Positions 33,550 through 42,452 of a stretch of DNA of 64,000 bases are shown here, one piece after another. The DNA is taken from NCBI RefSeq assembly GCF_030681155.1, contig NZ_JAUXXE010000053.1:79194-143193 (forward strand). The letters run 5' to 3'. Positions within the stretch are counted from its first letter, which is position 1. Each line of letters starts with the position of its first letter. The notes below the pieces were generated by a model. It was not told the origin of the DNA. It ran no database searches and saw nothing but the letters and a program-made list of their open reading frames with translations. Both the position numbers and the translations under genes were made by a program. The DNA is from Phenylobacterium sp. GTDB taxonomy: Bacteria > Pseudomonadota > Alphaproteobacteria > Caulobacterales > Caulobacteraceae.

Positions 33550-33620
33550 ACGGCCGGCTCGATGCGGCGTCCACGCCAGGGCGGCCGGCGAGTTTTGGCA
33601 CAGCCTGCCCCGCAACGCCC

Positions 33621-33705
33621 CCTTAGAGGGAGAGTGCGGACCGGATTGCCGTGACGGGTTGATGGTCGAGAGAGAGGCTCCCGGCGCCCGTCGCGGAGAT
33701 CCGCG
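33621..33705 (+). promoter_or_regulatory. Structured 5' leader of ardC (copy 1 of 3)
   Basis: AGAGGGAGAG, then CGGAT (33642-33646), GTGACGGGTTG, GTCGAGAGAGAGG, CCCGTCGCGGAG and ATCCG (33699-33703) just before the ATG. Stems: CGGAT/ATCCG and GACGGG (33653-33658)/CCCGTC (33687-33692). The ribosome site lies between the two 3' strands. Homologous leaders precede 35200 and 38115. Confidence 0.65.
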
Positions 33706-34668
33706 ATGTCCAGACATGACCGCAGCGCTCGTTCCGGCTCCGACCGGGCGAACCTCTATGACGAAATCACTGGCAAGATCATCGCCGAGCTGGAGGCCGG
33801 CCGTGTGCCCTGGGTCCAGCCTTGGGGCACTGCGGCGGCGAAGGCGCCGCTCGCGATGCCGAGGAACGCGGCTACTGGCCGAGGCTATTCCGGCATCAAT
33901 GTGCTGATCCTCTGGGGCGCCGTGATCGAGCACGGCTTCCCCGGCCAGAGCTGGCTCACCTTCAGGCAGGCCCTCAGCCTTGGCGGTGACGTCCGCAAAG
34001 GCGAGCGCGGCACCACGGTCGTCTATGCCGACCGCTTCATTCCCGACGAGGAGAAGAAGCGCGCCCGCGAAACTGGTGAGGAAGCCCAGACCATCCCCTT
34101 CCTGAAGCGCTTCACGGTGTTCAACGCCGCGCAGTGTGACAGGCTGCCCGAAGAGGTCGCCGTCATCGCGCCGCCCCCGCCGCCTGGTCTGATCGAACCA
34201 AGGGTCGAAGCGCTGATCGAGGCCACCGGCATCGACTTCCGGATCGGCGGCAACCGGGCCTTCTACATGCCGGCTCTTGACTATGTGCAGGTGCCGCCGC
34301 CGCAGGCCTATTTCGAGCCGATCAACTGGCACCGAACCGCCCTGCACGAGCTGGGGCACGCCAGCGGGGCGCCGCACCGGCTGAACCGCGATCTCTCGGG
34401 CTCCTTCGGCACGAAGAAATATGCCTTCGAGGAATTGGTTGCCGAGATGAACGCCGCCTTCTGCTGCGCCTCGCTCGGCATCGTGCCGACGGTGCGCCAC
34501 GCGGATTACATCGCCGCCTGGCTGGAGGTGCTCCGCGACGACAATCGCGCCGTCGTGCGCGCTGCCTCTCAAGCAAGCAAAGCAGCCGACTACATTCTCG
34601 GCTTTCTGCCCGAGGACGAACGGCTCGTGCCGGCAGCCGCCGACATCGACGAGCGGGAGGCGGCCTGA
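33706..34668 (+). CDS. ardC: ArdC-family antirestriction protein
   Basis: 320 aa. N-terminal ssDNA-binding DUF1738 domain ('NLYDEITGKIIAELEAGRVPW', 'GYSGINVLILW', 'WLTFRQALSLGGDVRKGERG') and C-terminal zincin-type metallopeptidase domain with 'ALHELGHASGAPHRLNRD'. ArdC binds the incoming single strand and protects it from restriction after conjugative entry. It overlaps the next gene by one base and is preceded by a structured leader. Intact counterpart of the split gene at 2481-4743. Confidence 0.93.
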   Translation: MSRHDRSARSGSDRANLYDEITGKIIAELEAGRVPWVQPWGTAAAKAPLAMPRNAATGRGYSGINVLILWGAVIEHGFPGQSWLTFRQALSLGGDVRKGERGTTVVYADRFIPDEEKKRARETGEEAQTIPFLKRFTVFNAAQCDRLPEEVAVIAPPPPPGLIEPRVEALIEATGIDFRIGGNRAFYMPALDYVQVPPPQAYFEPINWHRTALHELGHASGAPHRLNRDLSGSFGTKKYAFEELVAEMNAAFCCASLGIVPTVRHADYIAAWLEVLRDDNRAVVRAASQASKAADYILGFLPEDERLVPAAADIDEREAA

Positions 34669-35117
34669 TGACAACGCGCGCCCATGGCGAGCATCTGCTC
34701 AAGAACGCCGCCGGGTTTCTGGCCGGCGCCCAGCACCTATCCCGGGATGACCGCCACGCCCGTGAAATCCTGTTTCACCACATCGCCTGTGCGATCGAAC
34801 TGTCGCTCAAATCCTTCCTGCAATTCCGAGGTTGGAGCGACGAACGGTGCCGGCTCGAAATCCGGCACGATCTGACCAAGGCGTTGGATGCCGCTGAAGG
34901 GCTCGGCTTTCATCCGAGCTACCCAGCCCTGCATCCGCTCCTCACAATCCTCTCGCCCTACTATTGCCGCCATCGCATTCGCGATCTCGCGGCGCACGAG
35001 CCCGCGCTCTTGTCGCCGCAACAGGCGCTCAAGGCGGCAGAGGAACTCTTGAGCGACGTCCGCGGCGCTTGTTCCAAGGGTTCCGGGCTCGGCGGGCCTT
35101 CGTCACGGAGCCCCTGA
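34668..35117 (+). CDS. HEPN-like small protein
   Basis: 149 aa. 'ILFHHIACAIELSLKSFLQFRG' and 'RHDLTKALDAAEGLGF' resemble the helical core of HEPN-type proteins that precede 'HdL..A...G'. The start is the ATG overlapping the ardC stop (TGATG), so it is translationally coupled to ardC. Function unknown; a role in protecting incoming DNA with ArdC is conjecture. Its last codons run into the leader of the parB gene. Confidence 0.65.
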   Translation: MTTRAHGEHLLKNAAGFLAGAQHLSRDDRHAREILFHHIACAIELSLKSFLQFRGWSDERCRLEIRHDLTKALDAAEGLGFHPSYPALHPLLTILSPYYCRHRIRDLAAHEPALLSPQQALKAAEELLSDVRGACSKGSGLGGPSSRSP

Positions 35118-35199
35118 GAGGAAGAGGGTCGAGGGATTTTCGTGACGGGTTGGAGGCCGAGAGAGAGGCTTTCGGCCGCCCGTCGCGGAGTAAATCCCG
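35110..35199 (+). promoter_or_regulatory. Structured 5' leader of parB (copy 2 of 3)
   Basis: Three nested stems: GGGATTT (35133-35139)/AAATCCC (35192-35198), GACGGG (35144-35149)/CCCGTC (35179-35184), and an inner GGCCGA/TCGGCC enclosing the conserved GAGAGAGGC. GTCGCGGAG carries the ribosome site. The outer stem differs in sequence from copy 1 (CGGAT/ATCCG) but keeps pairing. Confidence 0.7.
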
Positions 35200-37335
35200 A
35201 TGGCTACTGCCGTTCAGAAGATCACCCTGTCGTCCTCGCGCGACATTCCCTTCAACAAGCTGGTGCTGAGCCAGTCGAACGTCCGGCGCGTGAAGGCTGG
35301 CGTCTCGATCGATGACCTTGCGGCCTCGATCGCCCGGCGCGGCCTCATCCAGAGCCTCAACGTCCGCCCCGTCCTCGACGCCGAGGACCAGGAAACCGGC
35401 ATGTTCGAAGTCCCAGCCGGCGGCCGCCGCTATCGGGCGCTGGAGCTTCTGGTGAAACAGAAGCGCCTGGGCAAGACGGCCACGGTGCCCTGCGTGGTAC
35501 GCGATCCCTCGACCGCCATCCTCGCCGAGGAGGATTCGCTCGCCGAGAATATCGAGCGCGCGCCGCTCCATCCCCTCGACCAGTTCCGTGCGTTTCAGGA
35601 CATGCGCCTGAAGGGCCAGTCCGAGGAGGACATCGCGGCGGCCTTCTTCATCCCCGTCAACGTCGTGAAACAGCGCCTGCGCCTAGCTGCGGTCGCGGAG
35701 TCGCTCCTCGATGTCTATGCCGAGGACGGCATGACGCTGGAACAGCTCATGGCCTTCACCGTCTCGGCCGACGAGGCGCGGCAGGTGCAGGTCTGGGAGT
35801 CGATCCGCAACTCCTGGTCCAAGGAGCCCTATCAGATCCGCCGGATGCTGACCGAAAGCACCGTGCGGGCGTCCGACAAGCGGGCGATCTTCGTCGGGCT
35901 CGACGCCTATGAGGCCGCCGGCGGCGGCATCATGCGCGATCTTTTCCAGGCCGACGACGGCGGATGGCTGCAGGACCCGGCGTTGCTCGATCGCCTGGTT
36001 TCCGAGAAGCTGAAGAACATCGCCGACGATGTCGCGGGCGAAGGCTGGAAATGGATCGAGGTCGATGTCAGCCATCCCTACGATGTCGCGCGCGGACTGC
36101 GCGAGATCACCGGCACGCCGGTTGATCTAACCGACGACGAGCGCGCGACGATCGAGGCCCTCAACGCCGAATACGCCAAGCTGGAGGCGGAATATGAAGG
36201 GGCTGACGAACTGCCCGATGATGTGGACGAGCGGCTTGGCGAAATCGAGACGGCGCTGAACGCCTTCAACCAACGGCCCACCATCTATGATCCGGCCGAC
36301 ATCGCCCGCGCCGGCATCTTCATCAGCATCGACGCCGATGGCTCGCTCTCGATCGATCGCGGCTATGTGCGTCCGGAGGACGAAGCGCCCGTGACCATCG
36401 AAACCGATGGCGGTGACGCCGACCAGGGTGCCGAGAGCTCCGATCCGGTGGCGCCGTCGGTGCAGCGAGCCGTCATCACCATCGGCGGCCAGTCGGCCGA
36501 GACCGAGGATGACGAGGAGGAGACGATCAAGCCCTTGCCCGAACGGCTCGTGATGGAGCTGACCGCGCATCGCACGCTGGCACTGCGCGACGCATTGGCG
36601 AACAATCCGCATGTCGCGCTGACGGCACTGCTGCACAAGCTCGTCACCGACACCTTCCAGCGCAGCTCGACCACTGGCGGATGCCTGGAAGCCAGCGTCC
36701 AGCACGTCTTCTTCCCGGTGCAGACCGCCGACCTGAAGGACAGCGCGTCCGCCAAGGCTGTCAGCGAGCGGCAGGAGGCGTGGAAGACCGACGTCCCCCA
36801 GGAGGATCAGGCGCTGTGGGATTGGCTCGACGGACTGGACGACGCCAGCCGTCTGGCGCTGCTCGCCCACTGCGTCAGTTACGGCGTCAATGCGCTGTTC
36901 GAGAAGGCCGACCGCTATGGCGGCCCCGGCGTCTCGCAGCACAGCCTCGAACGCCGCCTCGGTCAGGCTGATCGGCTGGCCCGCGCAGTCCGGCTCGACA
37001 TGGTTGAAGTCGGCTGGACGCCTACCGTCGATAACTATCTCGGCCGCGTGACCAAACCGCGCATCCTCGAAGCCGTGCGCGAAGGGGTTGGCGAGCGGGC
37101 CGCGCAGCTCATCGACCATCTGAAGAAGGGCGACATGGCCAAGGAAGCGGAACGGTTGCTGGCCGACAGCGGCTGGCTGCCCGACCCGCTGCGCCTCGCC
37201 GAGATCGAACCGGCCACCGGGCCGGCGGCCGAGGCCGATGGGGAGACCGAGGCGCTGCCGGATTTCCTCGCGGGCGATGACGAGGCCTCGGCAGACAGCG
37301 AGGACGAACCGGCTCACCTGGTCGCAGCCGAATGA
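35200..37335 (+). CDS. ParB/RepB/Spo0J-family nuclease-domain protein
   Basis: 711 aa. ParB domain: 'FNKLVLSQSNVRRVKAGVSID' in part, 'PAGGRRYRALELLVKQ', 'EDSLAENIERAPLHPLDQFRAF'; HTH 'IAAAFFIPVNVVKQRLRLAAV'. The C-terminal half resembles the left-module paralogue at 6334-8322, including 'LTAHRTLALRDALANNPHVAL' and the C-terminal 'RVTKPRILEAVREGVG'. Large plasmid/ICE ParB of uncertain role. It ends before a strong terminator. Confidence 0.92.
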   Translation: MATAVQKITLSSSRDIPFNKLVLSQSNVRRVKAGVSIDDLAASIARRGLIQSLNVRPVLDAEDQETGMFEVPAGGRRYRALELLVKQKRLGKTATVPCVVRDPSTAILAEEDSLAENIERAPLHPLDQFRAFQDMRLKGQSEEDIAAAFFIPVNVVKQRLRLAAVAESLLDVYAEDGMTLEQLMAFTVSADEARQVQVWESIRNSWSKEPYQIRRMLTESTVRASDKRAIFVGLDAYEAAGGGIMRDLFQADDGGWLQDPALLDRLVSEKLKNIADDVAGEGWKWIEVDVSHPYDVARGLREITGTPVDLTDDERATIEALNAEYAKLEAEYEGADELPDDVDERLGEIETALNAFNQRPTIYDPADIARAGIFISIDADGSLSIDRGYVRPEDEAPVTIETDGGDADQGAESSDPVAPSVQRAVITIGGQSAETEDDEEETIKPLPERLVMELTAHRTLALRDALANNPHVALTALLHKLVTDTFQRSSTTGGCLEASVQHVFFPVQTADLKDSASAKAVSERQEAWKTDVPQEDQALWDWLDGLDDASRLALLAHCVSYGVNALFEKADRYGGPGVSQHSLERRLGQADRLARAVRLDMVEVGWTPTVDNYLGRVTKPRILEAVREGVGERAAQLIDHLKKGDMAKEAERLLADSGWLPDPLRLAEIEPATGPAAEADGETEALPDFLAGDDEASADSEDEPAHLVAAE

Positions 37336-37382
37336 TCCACACCGTCCGGCGGTGATCGCCGGCTCGCAAACGCCGATAAGCT

Positions 37383-37426
37383 AAAGCCCGGCCCCCTGCG
37401 CCACAGGGATCAGCCGGGCTTTTTCT
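37383..37426 (+). terminator. Rho-independent terminator after parB
   Basis: AAAGCCCGGC (37383-37392) pairs perfectly with GCCGGGCTTT (37413-37422), followed by TTTTC. It ends the parB transcript; the convergent small gene at 37478 may share it. Confidence 0.85.
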
Positions 37427-37477
37427 TTGTTGGCGATTGGCGCTGACGCCCCACCGACCAGCGGGCACGCCGTCCTT

Positions 37478-37834
37478 CTACCAGACAGCCACCTCCCACT
37501 GGCCGTTGACGCGCGCGAATCCGATCGGGCGGTTCTGGGACGCAGCATTGGGCCGCGTTGGGTCCATTGTAAGCTGCGTCATGCACGTGACGCCGGGGCC
37601 GACACCGCCCGGAGAGCAATCGCCAAGCTTCAACGTCGCGTTGGCCAGCGACGTGCCCGTGAAGAGCTTGTGACGCCGGACGGCGTCCGTCGCTTCCTCC
37701 TCGGTCGGCTGTGCGACGCCCGCGACCGCAGCGGCCGAGGTCGTGGGAATGAGGATCGGTCGCAAGCCGAACCCAGCACCAAATCCCACCGCCAAGGCGA
37801 CCACGGCGACAATACCGACTGCGCTTGCTTTCAT
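37478..37834 (-). CDS. Hypothetical exported protein
   Basis: 118 aa from ATG 37834. An N-terminal hydrophobic segment (VGIVAVVALAVGFGAGFGL) can serve as signal anchor, then a small domain with two cysteines ('GDCSPGGVGPGVTCMTQL') likely paired in the periplasm and a C-terminal 'GFARVNGQWEVAVW'. No family recognised. It runs against the neighbouring genes and looks like an independent insertion between parB and the helicase. Confidence 0.65.
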   Translation of the reverse strand: MKASAVGIVAVVALAVGFGAGFGLRPILIPTTSAAAVAGVAQPTEEEATDAVRRHKLFTGTSLANATLKLGDCSPGGVGPGVTCMTQLTMDPTRPNAASQNRPIGFARVNGQWEVAVW

Positions 37835-38009
37835 CCTTTGCCTCCTCGACCGCGTTGCCCCGAAGACGCGGCAGCCTCGGAGGCCGAAGGGGATACGCGC
37901 CTTGAGATTGTCGACGGAGTGTAGTCACCACGCCCGCCGATCGAAACCCCACCCGCATCTTGGTCGCGTCGTAACGAGCGGTTTGTGCGGCGGCGCTGCG
38001 CGTCAAGCC

Positions 38010-38114
38010 TTTGGAATCAGAGGGAGAGGACAGCCGGGACGGGTTTGAGCCGGTGCGGTCGAGAGAGAGAGCGCCGGGCGGCTCGGACTTTCCCGCTCTC
38101 CTGAAGGACCCTCC
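38010..38114 (+). promoter_or_regulatory. Structured 5' leader of the helicase gene (copy 3 of 3, diverged)
   Basis: Shares AGAGGGAGAG, GACGGGTT and GGTCGAGAGAGAG with copies 1 and 2. Pairing: GAGCCG (38047-38052)/CGGCTC (38079-38084) inside CGGG (38040-38043)/CCCG (38092-38095). The rest of 37835-38009 holds nothing I can name. Confidence 0.5.
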
Positions 38115-41100
38115 ATGACTCATCTTCCCGCATCAGGGGCCGCCCTGGCTTTAGCCCTTCCGCTCGTCCCCGCCGCCGACCCATCGCCGCGTATCGCCGA
38201 GGCGGCGCATCTCCTTCTGCCTCATCTCGCTCGCGGCACGCGGATCGACGCCGCCACACTGCGCGGCGCGATGGAGGCCGCCTTCGGCGCCTCCGACACA
38301 TCCGGCGCCTGGGACTGGAAAACCGCTTATGACGCGTGCGAAGCGGCGACGGTCCTGTTCCTGCGCAAATTCGGCCCGGCAATCCGCGCCAAGGCCACAT
38401 CGCCGGCCGCCATGCTGCCGATGCTGGCGAAGATCGCCGCACTTCTGCCGACCCACACCCGCCGCTCGGCGGAGAGCGAAGCCCTTCAGCAGTTCTCCAC
38501 CCCCATTCCGCTGGGTCTGGCGGCCGCTACCGCCGCGGGGATCACCGCGACCGATCGCGTTCTGGAGCCATCCGCTGGCACGGGTCTGCTGGCCGTCCTC
38601 GCCGAACTGGCCGGCGGATCGCTCATGCTGAACGAACTCGCCGCTTCCCGCGCTGGACTCCTCGACTGCCTCTTCCCCTCGGCATCGGTCACCCGGTTCG
38701 ACGCGGCGCAGATCCATGATCATCTCGACGCCGGCCTCGTGCCGAGCGTGGTGCTGATGAACCCGCCGTTCTCGGCGATGGCAAGCGTCTCCGGCCGGAT
38801 GGCCGACGCCACGTACCGCCACATCGCCTCCGCGCTCGGGCGTCTTTGCGACGGTGGCCGACTGGTCGCGATCACGGGCGCCGGCTTCGCGCCCGACGCG
38901 CCGGCTTGGGCAGCAGCCTTCGTTCGGCTTCAGGAGCATGGCCGCGTCGTGTTCTCGGCCACCGTCGATGGCTCGGTCTACGCCAAGCATGGCACGACGA
39001 TCGATACGCGGCTGACTGTGATCGACAAGCGGCCGGCCGACGATCCCACAGTCGTCACCACCTCGGCCGGCAACGCCCCGGACGCCGCCACGCTGCTCGG
39101 CTGGGTGATCCGCGACATCCCAGCACGGCTGCCGATCGCCGCATCCACGGCGGCCCAAACAGCGCCGCGTCCCGCAGTTCCCCGCACCGCGCGCGGCTAC
39201 CTCGCCCGACCAAGTTCGTCGGCGCCCGAAGCCACCGTTCTGAGCGAACCAGAAGGCTTCGAACTCACCTATGAGACCGTCGACTGGCAGCCGGCCGAAG
39301 GTTCCCGGCTCACGGATGCGATTTCTGAAGAATACGGATTGAAGTCGATCCGTATTCCCGGCTCTCAGGCCCATCCGACGAAGCTGGTGCAGTCCGCTGC
39401 GATGGCCTCGGTCGCGCCGCCCAAGCCGAGCTACCGGCCACGCTTGCCGGCGCCTCTTCTCGCCGAAGGCCTGCTGTCCGACGCCCAGCTCGAGACGGTG
39501 ATCTATGCCGGCGAGGCACACGGCGATTATCTCGCCGGATCGTGGACGGTGGACGAGACCTTCGACGTCGTCTCGGCCGCGCGCGAGGATGCCCCAAACG
39601 CGATCCGCTTCCGGCGTGGCTTCATGCTCGGCGACGGCACTGGCGCCGGCAAGGGCCGTCAGAGCGCCGGCATCATTCTGGACAATTGGATGCAGGGCCG
39701 CCGCAAGGCCGTCTGGATCTCGAAGTCCGACAAATTGATCGAAGACGCGCAGCGCGACTGGTCCGCGCTCGGCATGGAGCGCCTGCTGGTGACGCCGCTC
39801 TCGCGCTTCCGCCAGGGAACGCCGATCCGGCTGCCGGAAGGCGTCCTATTCACCACCTATGCCACGCTACGCTCCGACGAGCGTGGAGAGAAGGTTTCGC
39901 GCGTCCGTCAGATCGTCGAATGGTTGGGCTCCGACTTCGATGGAGTGATCATTTTCGACGAGAGCCACGCCATGCAGAATGCCGCCGGTGGCAAGGGTGA
40001 ACGCGGTGACCAGGCCGCATCGCAGCAAGGACGCGCCGGGCTGCGCCTTCAGCATGCGCTGCCGGACGCACGCGTGGTCTACGTTTCCGCCACCGGCGCG
40101 ACCACGGTCCACAATCTGGCCTATGCGCAGCGCCTCGGCCTCTGGGGCGGCAAGGACTTTCCGTTCTCGACCAGGTCCGAGTTCGTGGAGGCGATCGAGG
40201 CCGGCGGCGTGGCGGCCATGGAAGTGCTCGCGCGCGACCTGCGAGCGCTCGGGCTCTACACGGCCCGCTCGCTCTCCTACGACGGCGTCGAATACGAGTT
40301 GGTCGAGCACCAGCTCACGCCCGAGCAGACGCGCATCTATGACGCCTATGCCGGAGCGTTCTCCATCATCCACAACAACTTGTCGGCGGCGATGGAGGCC
40401 GCCAACATCACGGGCGACCAGGGCACGCTCAATGCGCAGGCCAAATCCGCCGCCCGATCGGCCTTTGAATCCGCCAAGCAGCGTTTCTTCGGTCATCTCC
40501 TGACCAGCATGAAGACGCCGACTCTGATCCGCTCCATCGAGCGCGATCTGGCGGAGGGCCATGCCGCCGTCATCCAGATCGTTTCGACGGGCGAAGCGCT
40601 GATGGAACGCCGCCTGGCTGATATTCCGACCGACGAGTGGAACGACGTCCGTGTCGACATCACCCCGCGGGAATATGTGCTCGACTATCTCGCCCATTCC
40701 TTCCCGGTGCAGCTCTACGAGCCGTTCACGGATTCCGAAGGCAACCTGTCGTCGCGCCCGGTCTATCGCGACGGCCAGCCCGTCGAGAGCCGCGAAGCCG
40801 TCGCTCGCCGCGACCGCTTGGTTGAGCATCTTGCATCGCTGGCGCCGGTTCCGGGCGCACTCGACCAGATCGTCCAGCGCTTCGGCACGGACATCGTCGC
40901 CGAAGTCACCGGCCGTTCGCGTCGTATTGTGCGCAAGGGCGATCGCCTTGCCGTCGAAAGCCGCGCCGGATCGGCCAATCTCGCCGAGACCGCCGCCTTC
41001 ATGGACGACGTGAAGCGCATCCTCGTCTTCTCCGACGCTGGCGGGACCGGCCGCAGTTACCACGCCGAGTTGTCCGCCCGAAATCGCCGGCTGCGCGTCC

Positions 41101-42452
41101 ACTATCTGTTGGAGCCGGGTTGGAAGGCCGACGCCGCCATTCAGGGCCTCGGCCGGACCAATCGCACCAACCAGGCGCAGCCCCCGCTCTTCCGCCCGAT
41201 CGCGACCGACGTGAAGGCCGAGAAGCGCTTCCTCTCCACGATCGCCCGGCGTCTCGACACATTGGGCGCGATTACGCGGGGCCAGCGCCAGACCGGCGGC
41301 CAGGGCCTGTTTCGCCCCGAGGACAATCTGGAAAGCCACTATGCGCGCGATGCGCTGCGTCAGCTCTACCTGCTGCTGGTGCGCGGCAAGGTCGAAGGCT
41401 GCTCGCTTCAGATGTTCGAGGACGCGACCGGCCTCTCGCTGATGGACTCGAACGGCATCAAGGACGAGCTGCCGCCGATAACGACGTTCCTCAACCGCCT
41501 GCTCGCCCTGACGATCGAACTCCAAGGCATCCTCTTCACGGCGTTCGAGCAGCTCCTCAACGCCAAGATCGAGGGCGCCATCGCCAGCGGCACCTACGAC
41601 GTCGGATTGGAAACGCTGAGGGCGGAGAGCTTCGTCGTCACCGACCGGAACACGATCCACGTTCATCCGGGTACGGGTGCGGAAACCCGTCTGCTGACGA
41701 TCACGCAGCGGGTGCGCAACCGGCCGGTCACGCTCGACGAGGCGATGGACCTGCTGTCGGATCGCCGGGCGATGCTGCTGGTCAACGACCGCTCCGGCCG
41801 TGCCGCCGTTCAGGTGCCGGCGCCCTCGCTGATGCTGGATGACGGCGAGATCGAGCGCCGCGTCCGGCTGATGCGGCCAATGGAGCAGCATCATGCCTCG
41901 CTGACCATGATGGCGGAAAGCCACTGGGTCGAAGCCGACCGCGCGGCCTTCGCATCGGCGTGGACCGCTGAGGTCGCCGACGTGCCGGCCTTCTCCGAGA
42001 ACACCATTCATGTCGTCTCGGGCCTGTTGCTGCCGATCTGGAAGCGCCTGCCAAACGAGTCGACGCGGGTCTACCGGCTCCAGACCGACGACGGCGAGCG
42101 CATCATTGGCCGCAAGGTTTCGCCCGCCTGGGTCGCGGGCGCACTGGCAACGGGAACCAACACGCTGGCGCCGGATGACGCGCTCGCGGCCCTGATCGAC
42201 GGCAAGACTATCCTCGACCTCGCCGAGGGTCTCCAACTCCGCCGCGTCCGCGTCATGGGCGCCAACCGCATCGAACTCTCCGGCTTCACCGACATGATGC
42301 GCGAACGCCTCAGCGCTTACGGCCTCTTCCACGAGATCATTTCCTGGAAGCTCCGCATGTTCGTGCCAACGGACGCGAGCGGTTCGGCCGTGCTTTCGAA
42401 GGTCATGGAGCGCTATCCCGTCCAGCGGATCGCCGAGCGGGAGGCCGCGTAG
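38115..42452 (+). CDS. Bifunctional methyltransferase / strawberry-notch-type helicase
   Basis: 1445 aa. An N-terminal adenine-methyltransferase-like domain has 'VLEPSAGTGLLAVLAELAGG' (SAM motif, near residue 152) and 'VVLMNPPFSAMA' (NPPF, near 216). The helicase follows with Walker A 'GDGTGAGKGRQSAG' near 505, 'DESHAMQNA' near 615 and the strawberry-notch C-terminal domain ('LIRSIERDLAEGHAAVIQI', 'LGRTNRTNQAQPP'). Such giants are common on conjugative elements and may modify and unwind incoming DNA to evade host restriction; function is not established. The next gene starts at the following base. Confidence 0.9.
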   Translation: MTHLPASGAALALALPLVPAADPSPRIAEAAHLLLPHLARGTRIDAATLRGAMEAAFGASDTSGAWDWKTAYDACEAATVLFLRKFGPAIRAKATSPAAMLPMLAKIAALLPTHTRRSAESEALQQFSTPIPLGLAAATAAGITATDRVLEPSAGTGLLAVLAELAGGSLMLNELAASRAGLLDCLFPSASVTRFDAAQIHDHLDAGLVPSVVLMNPPFSAMASVSGRMADATYRHIASALGRLCDGGRLVAITGAGFAPDAPAWAAAFVRLQEHGRVVFSATVDGSVYAKHGTTIDTRLTVIDKRPADDPTVVTTSAGNAPDAATLLGWVIRDIPARLPIAASTAAQTAPRPAVPRTARGYLARPSSSAPEATVLSEPEGFELTYETVDWQPAEGSRLTDAISEEYGLKSIRIPGSQAHPTKLVQSAAMASVAPPKPSYRPRLPAPLLAEGLLSDAQLETVIYAGEAHGDYLAGSWTVDETFDVVSAAREDAPNAIRFRRGFMLGDGTGAGKGRQSAGIILDNWMQGRRKAVWISKSDKLIEDAQRDWSALGMERLLVTPLSRFRQGTPIRLPEGVLFTTYATLRSDERGEKVSRVRQIVEWLGSDFDGVIIFDESHAMQNAAGGKGERGDQAASQQGRAGLRLQHALPDARVVYVSATGATTVHNLAYAQRLGLWGGKDFPFSTRSEFVEAIEAGGVAAMEVLARDLRALGLYTARSLSYDGVEYELVEHQLTPEQTRIYDAYAGAFSIIHNNLSAAMEAANITGDQGTLNAQAKSAARSAFESAKQRFFGHLLTSMKTPTLIRSIERDLAEGHAAVIQIVSTGEALMERRLADIPTDEWNDVRVDITPREYVLDYLAHSFPVQLYEPFTDSEGNLSSRPVYRDGQPVESREAVARRDRLVEHLASLAPVPGALDQIVQRFGTDIVAEVTGRSRRIVRKGDRLAVESRAGSANLAETAAFMDDVKRILVFSDAGGTGRSYHAELSARNRRLRVHYLLEPGWKADAAIQGLGRTNRTNQAQPPLFRPIATDVKAEKRFLSTIARRLDTLGAITRGQRQTGGQGLFRPEDNLESHYARDALRQLYLLLVRGKVEGCSLQMFEDATGLSLMDSNGIKDELPPITTFLNRLLALTIELQGILFTAFEQLLNAKIEGAIASGTYDVGLETLRAESFVVTDRNTIHVHPGTGAETRLLTITQRVRNRPVTLDEAMDLLSDRRAMLLVNDRSGRAAVQVPAPSLMLDDGEIERRVRLMRPMEQHHASLTMMAESHWVEADRAAFASAWTAEVADVPAFSENTIHVVSGLLLPIWKRLPNESTRVYRLQTDDGERIIGRKVSPAWVAGALATGTNTLAPDDALAALIDGKTILDLAEGLQLRRVRVMGANRIELSGFTDMMRERLSAYGLFHEIISWKLRMFVPTDASGSAVLSKVMERYPVQRIAEREAA

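Noticed and set aside
31980..33600. Delimited IS1182 element
   Set aside because: GTTTTGGCACAGCC near 33591 looks like an end, but I could not find its inverted copy upstream of the transposase, so only the gene is annotated.
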